Source: Bacillota bacterium | Lineage (GTDB): Bacteria; Bacillota; Clostridia; Acetivibrionales; JAKOSZ01 | Direction: 5' to 3' | Assembly (NCBI GenBank): GCA_029776555.1 | Contig: JAKOSZ010000357.1 | Coordinates: forward strand, 1-5,410 | Length of the DNA: 5,410 nt | In this document: positions 1 through 5,410 of the stretch, one piece after another | How positions within the stretch are numbered: the first letter of the stretch is position 1 | How the letters are laid out: each line of letters begins with the position of its first letter | Made by a program: the position numbers and the translations under genes | The notes under the pieces: generated by a model | Database searches by the model: none | Seen by the model: the letters and a program-made list of their open reading frames with translations, nothing else | Told to the model about the DNA's origin: nothing

Positions 1-1
1 C

Positions 2-1786
2 ATGCGGTGGCCGGCAAAAGAGGTATCCGGGGGAGAGTTTGAAAGCGGCTGCCAAATAGACAAGGTCTGGCGCGAGTGGTCAATAAACCATATAGGCACC
101 AGGCTTAAGGGTTTTAAGGAAGAGGAACTGGAAGCAGACCCCCAGGCCGAGGTCCAGAAAACCAGGAAACTGCGGGAAGATAAAATTGACAGCTTTTTTG
201 CCGGCAGGCCAGATATGGAGCTTAGGAAAAACCAGTACCGCATACTGGACTTCGGCACCAACCTCACCGGTTTTATAGGCTTAAAGCTTTCCTGCGGCAC
301 CCCTTCCAGGATCCTTCTGACCTTTGACGAAATGCTCACGGAGGGCGATATTGACTTAAAGCGGCTTGGCTGCAACAGCGGCATAAGCTGGGAGATGCCG
401 GCGGGAAGCTATGAGCTGGAGAGTTTCGAGCCCTATACCCTGAAATACCTAAAAGTCTGGGTCTTTGAGGGCGATTGCCATATAAGTGACGTCTACATCA
501 GGGAGTACGCCAACCCGGACGTGGACAGGGCTCATTTTTCCTGCAGCGATGTGAGGCTTAACAGGCTCTTTGAAGCCGGAAAGGAGACTTACAGGCAGAA
601 CGCGGTGGACATTTTCATGGACTGTCCTTCAAGGGAGAGGGCCGGCTGGCTCTGCGACAGCTTCTTTACCGCCCGCACCGCCTTCGCCCTGTCGGGGAAC
701 ACCCTGCTGGAGAAAAACTTCCTGGAAAACTACCTGCTGCCGGAAAGCTTTGACAACCTCCCCGAAGGGATGATTCCCATGTGTTACCCGGCGGATACGC
801 CGGCGGAAAACCCGGAGACAGGATACGCCCAGTTTATACCCAACTGGGCCATGTGGTTCATAATCCAGCTGGAGGAGTACTTTGACCGGAGCCGGGACCG
901 TGAGCTGGTAAATTCCCTGAAGCCCAGGGTTTTGGGAATCCTCGATTACCTTAAGGCTTTCAGGAACGAGTACGGCCTCCTGGAAAAACTGGATGGATGG
1001 ATAATGATTGAGTGGTCGGCGGCCAACAGGTTTGTCCAGGACGTGAACTTCCCCACCAACATGCTGTACGCGGCGGCCCTGTCAGCTGCCGGAAGGCTCT
1101 ACGGGATGCCGGAACTCCTTGAAGAGGCTGATGCCTTAAGAGATGTTATGAGGAGGATGTCTTTTAACGGCAGCTTTTTTGTGGACAACGCCGTAAGGGA
1201 GGGGGGAAGCCTTAAGGCAACCAACAACATGTCGGAGGTGTGCCAGTACTACGCTTTCTTCTCCGAAACGGCCACCCCTGAAACACACAGGGAACTCTGG
1301 CAGATCCTCAGGGAAGACTTCGGGCCCGGGAGGAAACATACCGGGGCTTACCCCCAGGTGCACATGGCCAATGCCTTCATCGGCAACTACTTAAGGCTTG
1401 AACTCTTGTCCAGGTATGGTGAAACTGAAAAGCTCCTGAAAGAGTCGGTTCAATACCTGCTCTACATGGCCGATTCCACCGGCACCCTCTGGGAGAACGA
1501 CCACCACCGGGCCAGCTGCAACCACGGTTTTGCTTCCCACATAGTGTATAGCCTTTACCGGGACGCTTTGGGGATATACGACATTGACGTGAAAAACAGG
1601 CTTGTGAGGCTTAAGTTTTCTGACCCCGGCATTGACTGGTGCGAAGGCAGGATACCCCTGGCCGAGGGGCCGGTGTCCTTAAGCTGGCGGCTGGAAGGCG
1701 ACACAATTTACTATAGATTGTCTATGCCCGCCGGCTATTCGCTGGCAGTGGAAAAGCCGGCAGGGAAAAAGCTGGTGAGAAGATAG
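2..1786 (+). CDS. Alpha-L-rhamnosidase-like glycoside hydrolase (GH78 type), 5'-truncated by the window edge
   Basis: This is most likely an inverting alpha-L-rhamnosidase that removes terminal rhamnose from glycans or glycosides. The visible 594 residues show a beta-rich region (about 75-175, with DFGTNLTG at 83-90) like the domain before the GH78 catalytic barrel, then an (alpha/alpha)6 barrel from about 180 to 525 and a C-terminal beta domain (about 526-590). Key motifs are DCPSRERAGWLCD at 207-219, matching the GH78 acid motif with candidate residues D207, E212 and D219, and WEND at 497-500 followed by SCNHG at 505-509, where E498 is the expected base. The reading frame is open to the first base, and family members usually carry more N-terminal sequence, so the ATG at base 2 is probably internal. 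Any signal peptide would lie outside the window, so cellular location cannot be judged. Substrate is inferred from family; related six-hairpin enzymes can act on other sugars. Confidence 0.85.
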   Translation: MRWPAKEVSGGEFESGCQIDKVWREWSINHIGTRLKGFKEEELEADPQAEVQKTRKLREDKIDSFFAGRPDMELRKNQYRILDFGTNLTGFIGLKLSCGTPSRILLTFDEMLTEGDIDLKRLGCNSGISWEMPAGSYELESFEPYTLKYLKVWVFEGDCHISDVYIREYANPDVDRAHFSCSDVRLNRLFEAGKETYRQNAVDIFMDCPSRERAGWLCDSFFTARTAFALSGNTLLEKNFLENYLLPESFDNLPEGMIPMCYPADTPAENPETGYAQFIPNWAMWFIIQLEEYFDRSRDRELVNSLKPRVLGILDYLKAFRNEYGLLEKLDGWIMIEWSAANRFVQDVNFPTNMLYAAALSAAGRLYGMPELLEEADALRDVMRRMSFNGSFFVDNAVREGGSLKATNNMSEVCQYYAFFSETATPETHRELWQILREDFGPGRKHTGAYPQVHMANAFIGNYLRLELLSRYGETEKLLKESVQYLLYMADSTGTLWENDHHRASCNHGFASHIVYSLYRDALGIYDIDVKNRLVRLKFSDPGIDWCEGRIPLAEGPVSLSWRLEGDTIYYRLSMPAGYSLAVEKPAGKKLVRR

Positions 1787-1803
1787 AAAATATCATATTT
1801 TTC
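1787..1803. other. AT-only palindrome just after the rhamnosidase stop codon
   Basis: AAAATAT (1787-1793) and ATATTTT (1795-1801) are perfect inverted repeats around one central C, beginning immediately after the TAG stop. As RNA it would form at best a weak five-pair A-U stem with a five-base loop, so a strong intrinsic terminator is unlikely. It could be a small operator-like palindrome, or AT-rich spacer arising by chance. Confidence 0.3.
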
Positions 1804-1875
1804 TCAATATATTGCCTTGTATGTTGGAAATGCGGTTACTAAAATGAAGGTAAGAACAGGGGAAGGGGTGTAGAT
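1804..1875 (+). promoter_or_regulatory. Leader of the M55 peptidase gene: tentative promoter and ribosome binding site
   Basis: This spacer is clearly more AT-rich than the flanking genes. A weak promoter reading is TTGCCT (1812-1817) as -35 and TTACTA (1836-1841) as -10 with an 18-base spacer; the -10 match is poor. The purine-rich run GGAAGGGG at 1861-1868 is a good Shine-Dalgarno sequence seven bases before the ATG at 1876. The ribosome binding site is convincing; the promoter is only a possibility, and read-through from the rhamnosidase gene is equally likely. Confidence 0.3.
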
Positions 1876-2652
1876 ATGAGGATATATATCCATACCGACC
1901 TGGAAGGGGTAAGCGGCATTGACAGCTTTGAGATGGTGGAAAAGAGTAACCCCCGGCATGAATATGCCATCCGGAGGCTTATGGCGGATGTCAACGCGGC
2001 CATTGACGGAGCCTTTGCCGGCGGGGCCACCCATGTGACGGTTTTGGACAGCCACGGCGGCGGCGGGAATTTCAACCTGGCCCTTCTTGACCCCAGGGCA
2101 GAGCTGGACCCCAAGGAAAACGGCAAGTGGTGGGGAAAGCTGGACGGGAGCTATGACGCCACCTTCTTTATCGGCGCCCATGCCATGGCGGGCACCATGA
2201 ATGCCTTTCTGGACCACACCCAGTCCAGCCTGGCCTGGTACAACTACTGGGTCAATGGCCGCCGGATGGGAGAGCTGGCCCAGTGGGCCATGGTGGCCGG
2301 TCACTTTGGAGTTCCCATGGTGATGGTCAGCGGCGACGAGGCGGCCTGCAGGGAGGCAAGGGAGTTCTTCCCGGTGATAGAGTGCGCCTGCGTCAAGAGG
2401 GGCATAGGGAGGAACCGGGCGGAGCCGGTAGACCCGGAGGAAGCCCTGGAAAGGATCCGGGAAGCCGCCAGGAGGGCAATTTCCCTCATTGGGAAAGCCA
2501 AACCCTTTACCCCCATTCTCCCCATGGAAATAAGGCTTGAGTACACCCGGAGCGACTACTGCGACAGCGCTGCGGGAAAGCCGGGGGTGGAGAGGCTGGA
2601 CGCCCGGACCGTGAGAAAGGTGGCCAGCACGTACCTGGACCTGTTCTTTTAA
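1876..2652 (+). CDS. M55 family D-aminopeptidase (DppA-like)
   Basis: This cytoplasmic zinc peptidase is expected to remove N-terminal D-amino acids from short peptides, as Bacillus subtilis DppA does with D-Ala peptides. The 258 residues are close to the family's usual length of about 270. The opening MRIYIHTDLEGVSGI matches the M55 start, with zinc ligands D8 and E10. Other expected ligands are present: H60 in LDSHGGGGN, H102 in GAHAMAG, and E133 in RMGELA. H114 in LDHTQSS fits the proposed catalytic histidine. The C-terminal PGVERLDARTV (about 236-246) is also typical. The ATG has a strong Shine-Dalgarno sequence and no signal peptide follows. It stands 89 bp after the rhamnosidase gene on the same strand. 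No dipeptide transporter lies beside it, unlike the Bacillus dpp operon, so the role in cell-wall peptide recycling is inferred. The family call is firm; the exact substrate is not known. Confidence 0.93.
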   Translation: MRIYIHTDLEGVSGIDSFEMVEKSNPRHEYAIRRLMADVNAAIDGAFAGGATHVTVLDSHGGGGNFNLALLDPRAELDPKENGKWWGKLDGSYDATFFIGAHAMAGTMNAFLDHTQSSLAWYNYWVNGRRMGELAQWAMVAGHFGVPMVMVSGDEAACREAREFFPVIECACVKRGIGRNRAEPVDPEEALERIREAARRAISLIGKAKPFTPILPMEIRLEYTRSDYCDSAAGKPGVERLDARTVRKVASTYLDLFF

Positions 2653-2794
2653 GTGAGGCGCCCTGCTTCAGGCGGAGCCTGGCCGTGATTGCAATAGAAG
2701 AGGATCCGTTGTCCTTTAAACTGAGTGTGAAAGCGGGCGCCATGGTTTGCGGCGCCCGACATGGGAGTGATATTGGCCGGCGGCAGGTGGAGCT
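2653..2794 (+). promoter_or_regulatory. 142-bp spacer with hairpins, likely transcription-unit boundary or leader
   Basis: This is the longest gap in the window and carries no convincing reading frame. It contains a short hairpin near its start (CAGGC at 2669-2673 with GCCTG at 2677-2681), a strong GC hairpin at 2734-2758 listed separately, and a ribosome binding site AGGTGGAG at 2785-2792 for the next gene. A possible -35 TTGCAA (2689-2694) lacks a good -10: TTTAAA at 2715-2720 is 20 bases away. The region may separate the peptidase from the downstream genes, but no firm promoter can be named. Confidence 0.35.
2734..2758 (+). other. GC-rich perfect hairpin, possible terminator or attenuator without T-tract
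   Basis: CGGGCGCC (2734-2741) and GGCGCCCG (2751-2758) pair perfectly over eight bases around a nine-base loop. Each arm also contains the self-complementary GGCGCC. The stem is all G-C and would be stable in RNA. No run of T follows on the + strand, so it is not a classical intrinsic terminator. It ends 36 bases before the thioredoxin-like start and could act as an RNA stabiliser, attenuator or protein-binding palindrome. Confidence 0.4.
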
Positions 2795-3085
2795 ATGAGC
2801 GGCAAGAAGGTGAAAATAACAATGGTGGCCATGAAGGAGCCCTGTGCGGCCTGCGTCATTACCGGGGACCTGCTGCGGGAAACCCTGGAGAAGCTCCGTT
2901 CCCAGCGTGACGACGTGGAGGTGAGCTGCGTGTTGCTGGAGCACCCGGGGGAGGCTGCAGGGGTTGAAGGCCTGGAAGTGGAGAGATACCCTGCCCTCAT
3001 AATCAACGGGGAACAGGTCAGCGCCGGCTCGCTCCTTACGGTGCGGCAGTTGAACGAAATGATTGACAGCATTTATCTTCCATGA
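2795..3085 (+). CDS. Small thioredoxin-fold protein with CAAC redox motif
   Basis: This 96-residue cytoplasmic protein resembles small thioredoxin/glutaredoxin-like disulfide proteins. A first beta strand (KVKITMVAM, 5-13) leads into PCAACVITGDLL, placing a CxxC pair at C17 and C20 at the start of helix 1. RYPALIING (64-72) supplies the conserved cis-proline position at P66 opposite the active site. A further cysteine, C45, lies in the second strand. The ATG is the first possible start after an in-frame TGA at 2768-2770 and follows AGGTGGAG at 2785-2792. There is no signal peptide or membrane segment. Partner proteins are unknown: it could reduce a disulfide, or hold a thiol or metal centre. 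The CobW-type GTPase gene begins only 43 bp downstream, so the two are probably co-transcribed and may cooperate; that cooperation is inferred. The fold assignment is fairly secure, the function open. Confidence 0.8.
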   Translation: MSGKKVKITMVAMKEPCAACVITGDLLRETLEKLRSQRDDVEVSCVLLEHPGEAAGVEGLEVERYPALIINGEQVSAGSLLTVRQLNEMIDSIYLP

Positions 3086-3128
3086 TAAGCGGCTAAAAGT
3101 TAAGAGGGGATGAAGGTGTGAAAGACGG

Positions 3129-4226
3129 ATGAAGAAGGTAAATCTGATGGTGGTGGGTGGTTTCCTGGGATCCGGGAAGACCACTTCGATCCTTGGCCTG
3201 GCGAAGCTTCTCCTGGCCCGGGGGAGGAAGGTGGGGATTGTGACCAACGACCAGGGCAGCAGCCTTGTGGACACTGCCTTTCTGGCCCGGGAGGGGCTTC
3301 CCGTCCTGGAGGTAACAGGGGGATGCTTCTGCTGCAACTTCAATGAGCTTACGGCTAAAATAGAAGAGCTGGCGGAAAGCCAGATGCCGGACCTGGTGCT
3401 GGCCGAACCGGTGGGAAGCTGCACCGACCTCATTGCTACCATATTCAGGCCTATGGACGCTGAATATGCAGCAGCCTATAACCTTTACCCCCTTTCGGTG
3501 CTGGCAGACCCCCGGCGGGTCAGGAAGTTCATGTTGAAAAGCGAGTCTTCCGTGTTCCCGGATGAAATAAACTATCTCTTTGAAAAACAGCTGCAGGAAG
3601 CCGACATTATCGTCTTAAACAAGATAGACGCGCTGGACCCGGACGATGTGGACAGGCTTACTGCCTTTTTGAAAGAGCGCTTTAAAAATGCCCGGGTCCT
3701 TGCAATCAGCGCAAAGGAAGGCCTGGGCCTTGAAGACTGGCTCTCTGCCGCCGAAGGCGGCATGCCCGGCTTTAAGTCCCTGAAAGACATCGACTACGAC
3801 AGGTATGCGGCCGCCGAAGCACTCCTGGGATGGATGAACGGTACCGCAAAGCTTGAGTGGGACGGCCCGGGAGATGTCAACTCCTTCATAAGGGCTTTCC
3901 TGGAGGAGTTGAGAGAAGATTTCAAGTTCCGCAGCAATGAGATAGCCCACCTCAAGGTCTATGCCATAGGTGAAGAGGACTGGGCCAAGGCCAGCGTCAC
4001 CGATATTAACGGCCAGGTGGAGTTCAGCCGGGAGTTTGGAAACAGGACCCCCCGGGTGAACATCATTATAAACCTGAGGGTGGCAGCGGAGCCGGACCTT
4101 CTGGAAAAAGCGGTGAAAAAGGCCCTGGAGAAGGCCTCCTCCCGGGAGGGCGTAAAAGCGGAAAACTTCAGGATGGAGTGCTTCAAACCGGGAAGGCCTA
4201 ATCCTGTTTACAGGTATGTGGATTAA
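3129..4226 (+). CDS. CobW/P47K-family (COG0523) G3E GTPase
   Basis: This 365-residue protein belongs to the G3E P-loop GTPases, which use GTP hydrolysis to deliver metals or cofactors to target proteins. The Walker A loop GGFLGSGKTT is at 10-19, the metal-binding CxCC motif of the COG0523 group is GGCFCC at 64-69 (C66, C68, C69), the ExxG element is E93-G96, and the guanine-specificity motif NKID is at 164-167, followed by SAK at 194-196. Beyond about residue 215 I do not recognise the standard CobW C-terminal domain; a mixed alpha/beta region ends with FKPGRPNPVYRY (352-363). There is only one histidine (H274), so the His-rich metal stretches seen in many zinc or nickel chaperones are absent. 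The ATG is the first in-frame start after a TGA at 3111-3113, with GAAGGTG at 3112-3118 as ribosome binding site. The cargo (zinc, cobalt, corrinoid or other) cannot be told from sequence. Confidence 0.9.
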   Translation: MKKVNLMVVGGFLGSGKTTSILGLAKLLLARGRKVGIVTNDQGSSLVDTAFLAREGLPVLEVTGGCFCCNFNELTAKIEELAESQMPDLVLAEPVGSCTDLIATIFRPMDAEYAAAYNLYPLSVLADPRRVRKFMLKSESSVFPDEINYLFEKQLQEADIIVLNKIDALDPDDVDRLTAFLKERFKNARVLAISAKEGLGLEDWLSAAEGGMPGFKSLKDIDYDRYAAAEALLGWMNGTAKLEWDGPGDVNSFIRAFLEELREDFKFRSNEIAHLKVYAIGEEDWAKASVTDINGQVEFSREFGNRTPRVNIIINLRVAAEPDLLEKAVKKALEKASSREGVKAENFRMECFKPGRPNPVYRYVD

Positions 4227-4248
4227 GCTGTTCTTCATTTCAATGGCC

Positions 4249-4255
4249 AGGGGGG
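4249..4255 (+). promoter_or_regulatory. Ribosome binding site deciding the dehydrogenase start
   Basis: AGGGGGG directly abuts an ATG at 4256, leaving no spacing for initiation there. The in-frame ATG at 4265 lies nine bases downstream, a workable distance, and gives the typical family opening MKAVVIEKPG. The site therefore favours 4265 as the start. Confidence 0.6.
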
Positions 4256-4264
4256 ATGAAAAGC

Positions 4265-5287
4265 ATGAAAGCGGTGGTTATCGAAAAACCGGGCACTGTG
4301 AGGCTGGCCCGGGTAGAAAAGCCCGTCCCGGAACCGGGCTGGGCCCTGGTAAAGGTAAAGGCTTCGGCGGTGTGCGCCACTGACCTGGAACTGATAGAGG
4401 GGAGCATGGATGGTATCAGTTATCCCCTTATACCGGGGCACGAGTGGAGCGGCGTGGTAGAAGAGGTAGGAAGCCCGGAAGACAGCTGCTGGATAGGGAA
4501 AAGGGTGGTGGCCAGCAACGACATAGTCTGCCTCACCTGCCATGAGTGCCGTTCGGGAAGGTGGAGATACTGCCAGTCCTTCAGGGAAATCGGCTTTAAG
4601 GCCAACGGAGCCTATGCGGAATACCTCAAGGTCCCGGTGTACTGCCTGTGTGAGCTGCCTGATACCATATCCTTTGTGCAGGGGGCCCTGGTGGAGCCCC
4701 TGTGCGTCGGCCTGGGCGCCATTGACAAGGCAGGGCTTAAGCTGGGGGAGACGGTCACAATCATAGGCGCCGGGTCCATAGGCCTTAACATCCTGGCAGC
4801 AGCCAGGGCTGCCGGGGCCAGGAGGGTTATTGTGGCGGCTTCCTCGGAAAAAAGGCTCGGCTTTGCCCGGAAGATGGGAGCTTACGCCACTCTGGCAACA
4901 GCAAAAGGAGACTTGCCGGAACTGGTAAAGGAAAGCCACGAGGGACTGTCGGACGTGGTGTTCGAGGCCACGGGCATAGAGGAATGCATAAAGGCCTCCT
5001 TTAGGCTGGCAAGGAAGGGCGGAAGGGTAGTCCTTGCCGGTTACGGCAGGAACAGGGACATGGAAATACACATTGACGACATTCACATAAACAACCTGAG
5101 GGTGATCGGAGCCGCCCACAACTGGAACTATATCAATACTGCCCTGAACCTCATAAAGGACGGCATGGTGAACACCGAGCTCCTTGCCACCCACTTCATG
5201 CCCCCGGAAGATTTCCAAAGGGCCATAGAGATGACAAGAAGCCGGCCCGAAGGCTTTGTCAAGGCCATGTTCACCTTTGAAGACTGA
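4265..5287 (+). CDS. Zinc-dependent medium-chain dehydrogenase (sorbitol/alcohol dehydrogenase-like)
   Basis: This 340-residue cytoplasmic enzyme should oxidise a secondary alcohol, such as a sugar alcohol or sugar acid, to the ketone with NAD(P)+. Catalytic zinc candidates are C37 (SAVCATD), H59-E60 (PGHEWSG) and E144 (VEPL). A complete structural zinc site is present: C89, C92, C95 and C103 with Cx2Cx2Cx7C spacing. The Rossmann domain carries GAGSIG (168-173). After the second strand, where NAD-dependent relatives usually have an aspartate, this protein reads VIVAASSEKR with alanine at about residue 192, which hints at NADP+ use. The C-terminal half, with its ATHFMPPEDFQRA segment, fits the polyol/threonine dehydrogenase branch. 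It starts 38 bp after the GTPase gene and is followed after 15 bp by an FGGY kinase, a pairing that suggests oxidation then phosphorylation of a ketose. An ATG nine bases upstream (4256) is a less likely start. The family is certain; the substrate is not. Confidence 0.92.
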   Translation: MKAVVIEKPGTVRLARVEKPVPEPGWALVKVKASAVCATDLELIEGSMDGISYPLIPGHEWSGVVEEVGSPEDSCWIGKRVVASNDIVCLTCHECRSGRWRYCQSFREIGFKANGAYAEYLKVPVYCLCELPDTISFVQGALVEPLCVGLGAIDKAGLKLGETVTIIGAGSIGLNILAAARAAGARRVIVAASSEKRLGFARKMGAYATLATAKGDLPELVKESHEGLSDVVFEATGIEECIKASFRLARKGGRVVLAGYGRNRDMEIHIDDIHINNLRVIGAAHNWNYINTALNLIKDGMVNTELLATHFMPPEDFQRAIEMTRSRPEGFVKAMFTFED

Positions 5288-5302
5288 CAGGGAGGTGTCC
5301 GC

Positions 5303-5410
5303 ATGGGAGGCTTGATTGTCGGCATAGACCTTGGCACCTCGTCGGTGAAGGTCCTATGCCTGGGCCGGTCCGGTGTGGAGGCGAGAGCATCGGAAGGTTA
5401 CGGGAACGGG
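5303..5410 (+). CDS. FGGY-family carbohydrate kinase, N-terminal fragment (xylulokinase-like), cut by the window end
   Basis: Only the first 36 codons are visible. The protein opens MGGLIVGIDLGTSSVKVLCL, whose GIDLGTSSVK (7-16) is the phosphate-binding beta hairpin of the actin-fold FGGY sugar kinases. The GTSSVK form is more like xylulokinases than rhamnulokinases, which usually read DLGASSGR, or glycerol kinases, which read DQGTTSSR. A good Shine-Dalgarno sequence, GGGAGGTG (5290-5297), precedes the ATG by five bases. With the dehydrogenase 15 bp upstream, it probably phosphorylates the ketose that enzyme makes. Full-length relatives are near 500 residues, so most of the gene lies outside; substrate cannot be assigned. 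Confidence 0.85.
   Translation, partial: MGGLIVGIDLGTSSVKVLCLGRSGVEARASEGYGNG

Noticed and set aside
1844..1873. Nine-codon frame MKVRTGEGV ahead of the peptidase
   Set aside because: It is very short, has no clear ribosome binding site of its own, and covers the Shine-Dalgarno sequence of the real gene; no leader-peptide codon pattern is visible.
1804..2304. Minus-strand frame of 166 codons opposite the M55 gene
   Set aside because: It is a shadow of the peptidase, whose zinc ligands are all present on the + strand.
3110..3121. Three-codon mini frame ATG AAG GTG TGA just before the GTPase start
   Set aside because: Although AAGAGGGG lies directly before it, the spacing is too tight and the frame too short; it is more simply part of the GTPase leader.
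2507..3442. Minus-strand frame of 311 codons spanning the peptidase end, the gap and the start of the GTPase
   Set aside because: It overlaps two motif-rich + strand genes completely or in part, and its translation is low-complexity, rich in Ser, Pro and Arg, without a fold signature.
4138..4149. Perfect 12-base palindrome CCTCCCGGGAGG inside the GTPase gene
   Set aside because: It lies within well-behaved coding sequence and a GC palindrome of this size is expected occasionally; no second copy or regulatory context supports it.
4235..5218. Long minus-strand reading frame of 327 codons opposite the dehydrogenase
   Set aside because: The + strand encodes a clear zinc dehydrogenase with all motifs; the antisense frame has no recognisable domain and reflects GC-rich codon structure.

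Overview
This window looks like part of a bacterial genome, most plausibly a Gram-positive clostridial-type anaerobe (Firmicutes) or an uncultured relative. The clues are moderately high GC, frequent AGG (Arg) and ATA (Ile) codons, strong purine-rich ribosome binding sites, and gene families common in that group. The lineage is inferred from style and content; no rRNA or marker gene is present to prove it. All six genes read on the + strand, and about 93% of the window is coding.

Layout. (1) Bases 2-1786: a 5'-truncated family 78-type alpha-L-rhamnosidase. (2) An 89-bp gap with an AT-only palindrome, then 1876-2652: an M55 D-aminopeptidase (DppA-like) with its zinc ligands intact. (3) A 142-bp gap, the largest in the window, holding a GC-rich perfect hairpin without a T-tract. 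(4) 2795-3085: a 96-residue thioredoxin-fold protein with a CAAC active site, then 3129-4226: a CobW/P47K-type G3E GTPase whose C-terminal half looks divergent. (5) 4265-5287: a zinc-dependent medium-chain polyol/alcohol dehydrogenase, then 5303 to the window edge: the first 36 codons of an FGGY-family carbohydrate kinase.

How they may work together. The rhamnosidase at one end and the dehydrogenase-kinase pair at the other suggest a locus for scavenging and catabolising sugars: release of deoxysugar from glycans, oxidation of a polyol or sugar, then phosphorylation. The peptidase would deal with D-amino-acid peptides. The thioredoxin-like protein and the GTPase are the unusual middle section. 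CobW-type GTPases act as metal or cofactor insertases, so the pair may maintain a metal or corrinoid enzyme encoded outside the window, or the zinc enzymes beside it. That link is inference from adjacency only. I see no tRNA, rRNA, CRISPR array, insertion sequence or phage gene, and no clearly new system; the thioredoxin-GTPase pair is the best candidate for a second look.
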